A stretch of 7,432 bases of DNA, taken from an uncultured Lachnospiraceae bacterium (GTDB lineage: Bacteria > Bacillota > Clostridia > Lachnospirales > Lachnospiraceae). The translations under genes were made by a program, and so were the position numbers. The DNA is taken from positions 1-7,432 of the forward strand of contig CAJUCG010000174.1 of the NCBI GenBank assembly GCA_910585065.1, read 5' to 3'. The notes below the pieces were generated by a model. The model saw only the letters and a program-made list of their open reading frames with translations, was not told the origin of the DNA and did no database searches. How positions within the stretch are numbered: the stretch's first letter is position 1; every line of letters starts with the position of its first letter. Below, piece by piece: positions 6,054-7,432 of this stretch.

Positions 6054-6719
6054 ATGTTGTTTTTTTTAAAACAGATCGACAAGCGAATATCCGCATACCA
6101 GAAAGAGCTGATTGCAACGCACTATGCGGAAGTTGAGAATATGTATAAGAAGATGCGCGGCTGGCGGCATGATTACCGCAATCATATCCAGACAATGAAA
6201 GCGTATGCGGCGGCACAGGACTGGGCAGCAATCTGCGAATACCTTGAAAAACTGGATACCGATTTATCTGCGGTGGACACTGTGATTAAGACGGGAAATA
6301 AAATGACGGATGCCATTATTAACAGTAAAATTTCCTTAGCGTGTGCGAAGGATATCAGGGTTAAGGCGGAGGCAGATATCCCGGTGGCATTGACAATCTC
6401 TGAAATTGATCTCTGTGTGATTATCGGAAATTTATTTGATAATGCCATTGAAGCTTCCCTCGCACTTCCAAAAGATCAGCGGATGATCCGCGTATATATG
6501 GATATGAAAAATACGCTGCTTTATATGTCTTTTACCAATTTTACGGCGGAGAAGAAGAGGATAAAGAGTGGCGGAATTTTTAGGACGACAAAGGGGGAAG
6601 GGCATGGTTTTGGGCTAGTAAGGATCGATGAGATTGTTGCCCGCTATGGCGGCTATTTATCACGCAATAGTGAGGACGGGGCATTTACTACGGAAATTCT
6701 GCTGCCGCAGAAGGAATAG
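6054..6719 (+). CDS. GHKL sensor histidine kinase with minimal or missing membrane anchor
   Basis: This is the partner kinase of the preceding LytTR regulator. From ATG 6054 the product is 221 residues: a helix (about 8-36), the phosphoacceptor box RHDYRNH (38-44) with H39, a Spo0B-like helical hairpin (about 45-100), and a GHKL ATPase with N box GNLFDN (125-130) and G box GEGHGFGL (181-188). RGWRHDYRNHIQTMKAY is typical of short LytTR-linked kinases in Clostridia. Those generally carry an N-terminal membrane anchor; here only a short hydrophobic run (IMLFFL) precedes the charged helix. The frame is open back to TTG 5982, and ATG 6018 is also possible, but only ATG 6054 has a spaced ribosome binding site (GGGAG, 6042-6046). 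A strong AAGGAG at 5985-5990 is not followed by a start codon, suggesting that the original start and anchor were deleted. Catalysis looks intact; sensing may be cytoplasmic or impaired. Confidence 0.85.
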   Translation: MLFFLKQIDKRISAYQKELIATHYAEVENMYKKMRGWRHDYRNHIQTMKAYAAAQDWAAICEYLEKLDTDLSAVDTVIKTGNKMTDAIINSKISLACAKDIRVKAEADIPVALTISEIDLCVIIGNLFDNAIEASLALPKDQRMIRVYMDMKNTLLYMSFTNFTAEKKRIKSGGIFRTTKGEGHGFGLVRIDEIVARYGGYLSRNSEDGAFTTEILLPQKE

Positions 6720-6722
6720 GAT

Positions 6723-6752
6723 GCAATTCATCCCCGGAGATGAACAGTTCAT
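6723..6752 (+). promoter_or_regulatory. Paired LytTR-type binding half-sites upstream of ABC transporter
   Basis: GCAATTCAT (6723-6731) and ACAGTTCAT (6744-6752) are direct repeats separated by exactly 12 bp, the geometry known for LytTR regulators. The second copy fits the published consensus [TA][AC][CA]GTTN[AG][TG] at every position; the first matches at 7 of 9. Both are followed by CCCC, so the repeat extends to TTCATCCCC (6727-6735 and 6748-6756). An inverted GATGAA (6739-6744) lies between. The pair starts 4 nt after the kinase stop and about 98 nt before the transporter start. Binding by the regulator encoded at 5267-5965 is an inference. Confidence 0.65.
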
Positions 6753-6783
6753 CCCCAAAGGGGAAAATCAGAAAAATTCATGC

Positions 6784-6850
6784 TAATATATCCTCAAAAG
6801 AAAATGCATTATCCGGGATATTTTTACGGTATGCAGGAAAGGGGTATGAT
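6784..6850 (+). promoter_or_regulatory. Probable -10 and ribosome binding site of the ABC transporter gene
   Basis: TAATAT at 6784-6789 is a plausible -10, 31 nt after the LytTR half-site pair. No -35 is visible at the right distance, as expected for an activator-dependent promoter. GGAAAGGGG at 6836-6844 is a strong ribosome binding site, 6 nt before ATG 6851. The ATG at 6846 is closed at once by TGA and is not the start. The -10 is only tentative. Confidence 0.35.
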
Positions 6851-7432
6851 ATGAAAACGGAAGTGAACTCTGGAAAGAAAATACAAAAGGAATTTGGAAA
6901 AATCAAAATAAAAAAACCAAAATATAATATGTGGCAGAATACGGTATATTATATTTCCTTCGCATGGAAAGAGAAGGAAAAGAAGGTTATTTTTCTAAGT
7001 CTGCTTCTCGCAGGTTTCGCCATTTTAAACAGCATGGTCAATCTCTATGTTTCGCCGACCATCCTCTCCATTGTCGAAGAAAAGGAACCCATCGCAAAAC
7101 TGGTGCTTACGATCTTAGGTTTCACTGGAGCGATGATGTTTTGTTCCGCAGTTTTTTCCTATATCAATAATTATTTGCCCTATGCTAAGATCACAGTTCG
7201 GGCAACAGCTTTGGATCATATCAACACTAAGACAATGCGGACTTCCTATCCAAATGTCAACGACGATGCATTTATTAAACTGGTTGCAAAATGCCAGACA
7301 ATCACAAGCGATAATATTTGTGCAACGGAGGCAATCTGGGGGACATTGTCTGATCTGCTGCGGGATATTGTCTGCTTTGTTATCTGGTTTTTGCTATTGT
7401 CGTCCATAGATTTGTGGATGATGGCAGTGATT
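6851..7432 (+). CDS. ABC transporter, membrane domain of an ATP-binding/permease protein (5' partial)
   Basis: The frame is open from ATG 6851 through the last base, giving 194 residues and running off the window. A basic cytoplasmic start (residues 1-45, rich in K, with IKIKKPKYNMW at 18-28) is followed by hydrophobic segments at about 45-70, 82-108 and 165-186. The segment ITVRATALDHINTKTM (114-129) is the kind of intracellular coupling loop found in type I ABC exporters, whose full chain is about 580-620 residues with a C-terminal ATPase. The nucleotide-binding motifs lie beyond the window, so the exporter class is inferred from the membrane domain. The placement behind a LytTR/GHKL pair and LytTR-type sites fits peptide or antimicrobial export or resistance in Firmicutes. 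Substrate unknown. The first 45 residues are longer than in many exporters. Confidence 0.8.
   Translation, partial: MKTEVNSGKKIQKEFGKIKIKKPKYNMWQNTVYYISFAWKEKEKKVIFLSLLLAGFAILNSMVNLYVSPTILSIVEEKEPIAKLVLTILGFTGAMMFCSAVFSYINNYLPYAKITVRATALDHINTKTMRTSYPNVNDDAFIKLVAKCQTITSDNICATEAIWGTLSDLLRDIVCFVIWFLLLSSIDLWMMAVI

Noticed and set aside
6931..7409. Plus-strand frames at 6931-7170 and 7182-7409
   Set aside because: They are out of frame with the long open frame from 6851, which has a good ribosome binding site and membrane segments.

Overview
The window looks like chromosomal DNA from a Gram-positive, low-to-moderate GC anaerobe of the Clostridia, most likely Lachnospiraceae-like. This is inferred from strong AGGAGG-type ribosome binding sites, AT-rich intergenic stretches, and the type of LytTR regulator, short GHKL kinase and DMT transporter. 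No rRNA, tRNA, CRISPR array, transposase or integrase was recognised.

Left part (1-1203): a single plus-strand gene for a glycoside hydrolase family 26 (beta-mannanase type) enzyme without a signal peptide, followed by a convergent gap with a perfect AT-only hairpin. Middle part (1204-4640): a two-gene minus-strand operon. The first gene encodes an 809-residue UvrA-like twin-ABC ATPase that lacks the UvrB-binding region. The second encodes a serine beta-lactamase/PBP-like hydrolase whose start overlaps the end of the first by 11 bases. Upstream lie two adjacent near-identical 18-bp repeats plus a third dyad, overlapping TATAAT hexamers, which look like an operator array.

Junk-like zone (4640-5160): a gene-poor stretch with an isolated TTGACA-type promoter candidate and a plus-strand terminator-like hairpin. 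It leads into a DMT/EamA transporter relic in which the first two membrane segments are fused in frame to what looks like the last one.

Right part (5161-7432): a plus-strand signalling module. A LytTR response regulator is followed by a GHKL sensor kinase with intact catalytic boxes but almost no membrane anchor. Next comes the 5' part of an ABC transporter membrane domain, cut by the window end. Between kinase and transporter lies a pair of 9-bp LytTR-type half-sites 12 bp apart; the second half-site fits the published LytTR consensus at every position. The simple reading is that the two-component system controls the transporter gene, as in peptide-sensing or peptide-export/resistance modules of Firmicutes. 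The transported substrate cannot be read from the sequence.

The points most worth a second look are the UvrA-like/hydrolase operon with its repeat operator, the LytTR site pair, the anchor-poor kinase and the internally deleted transporter.
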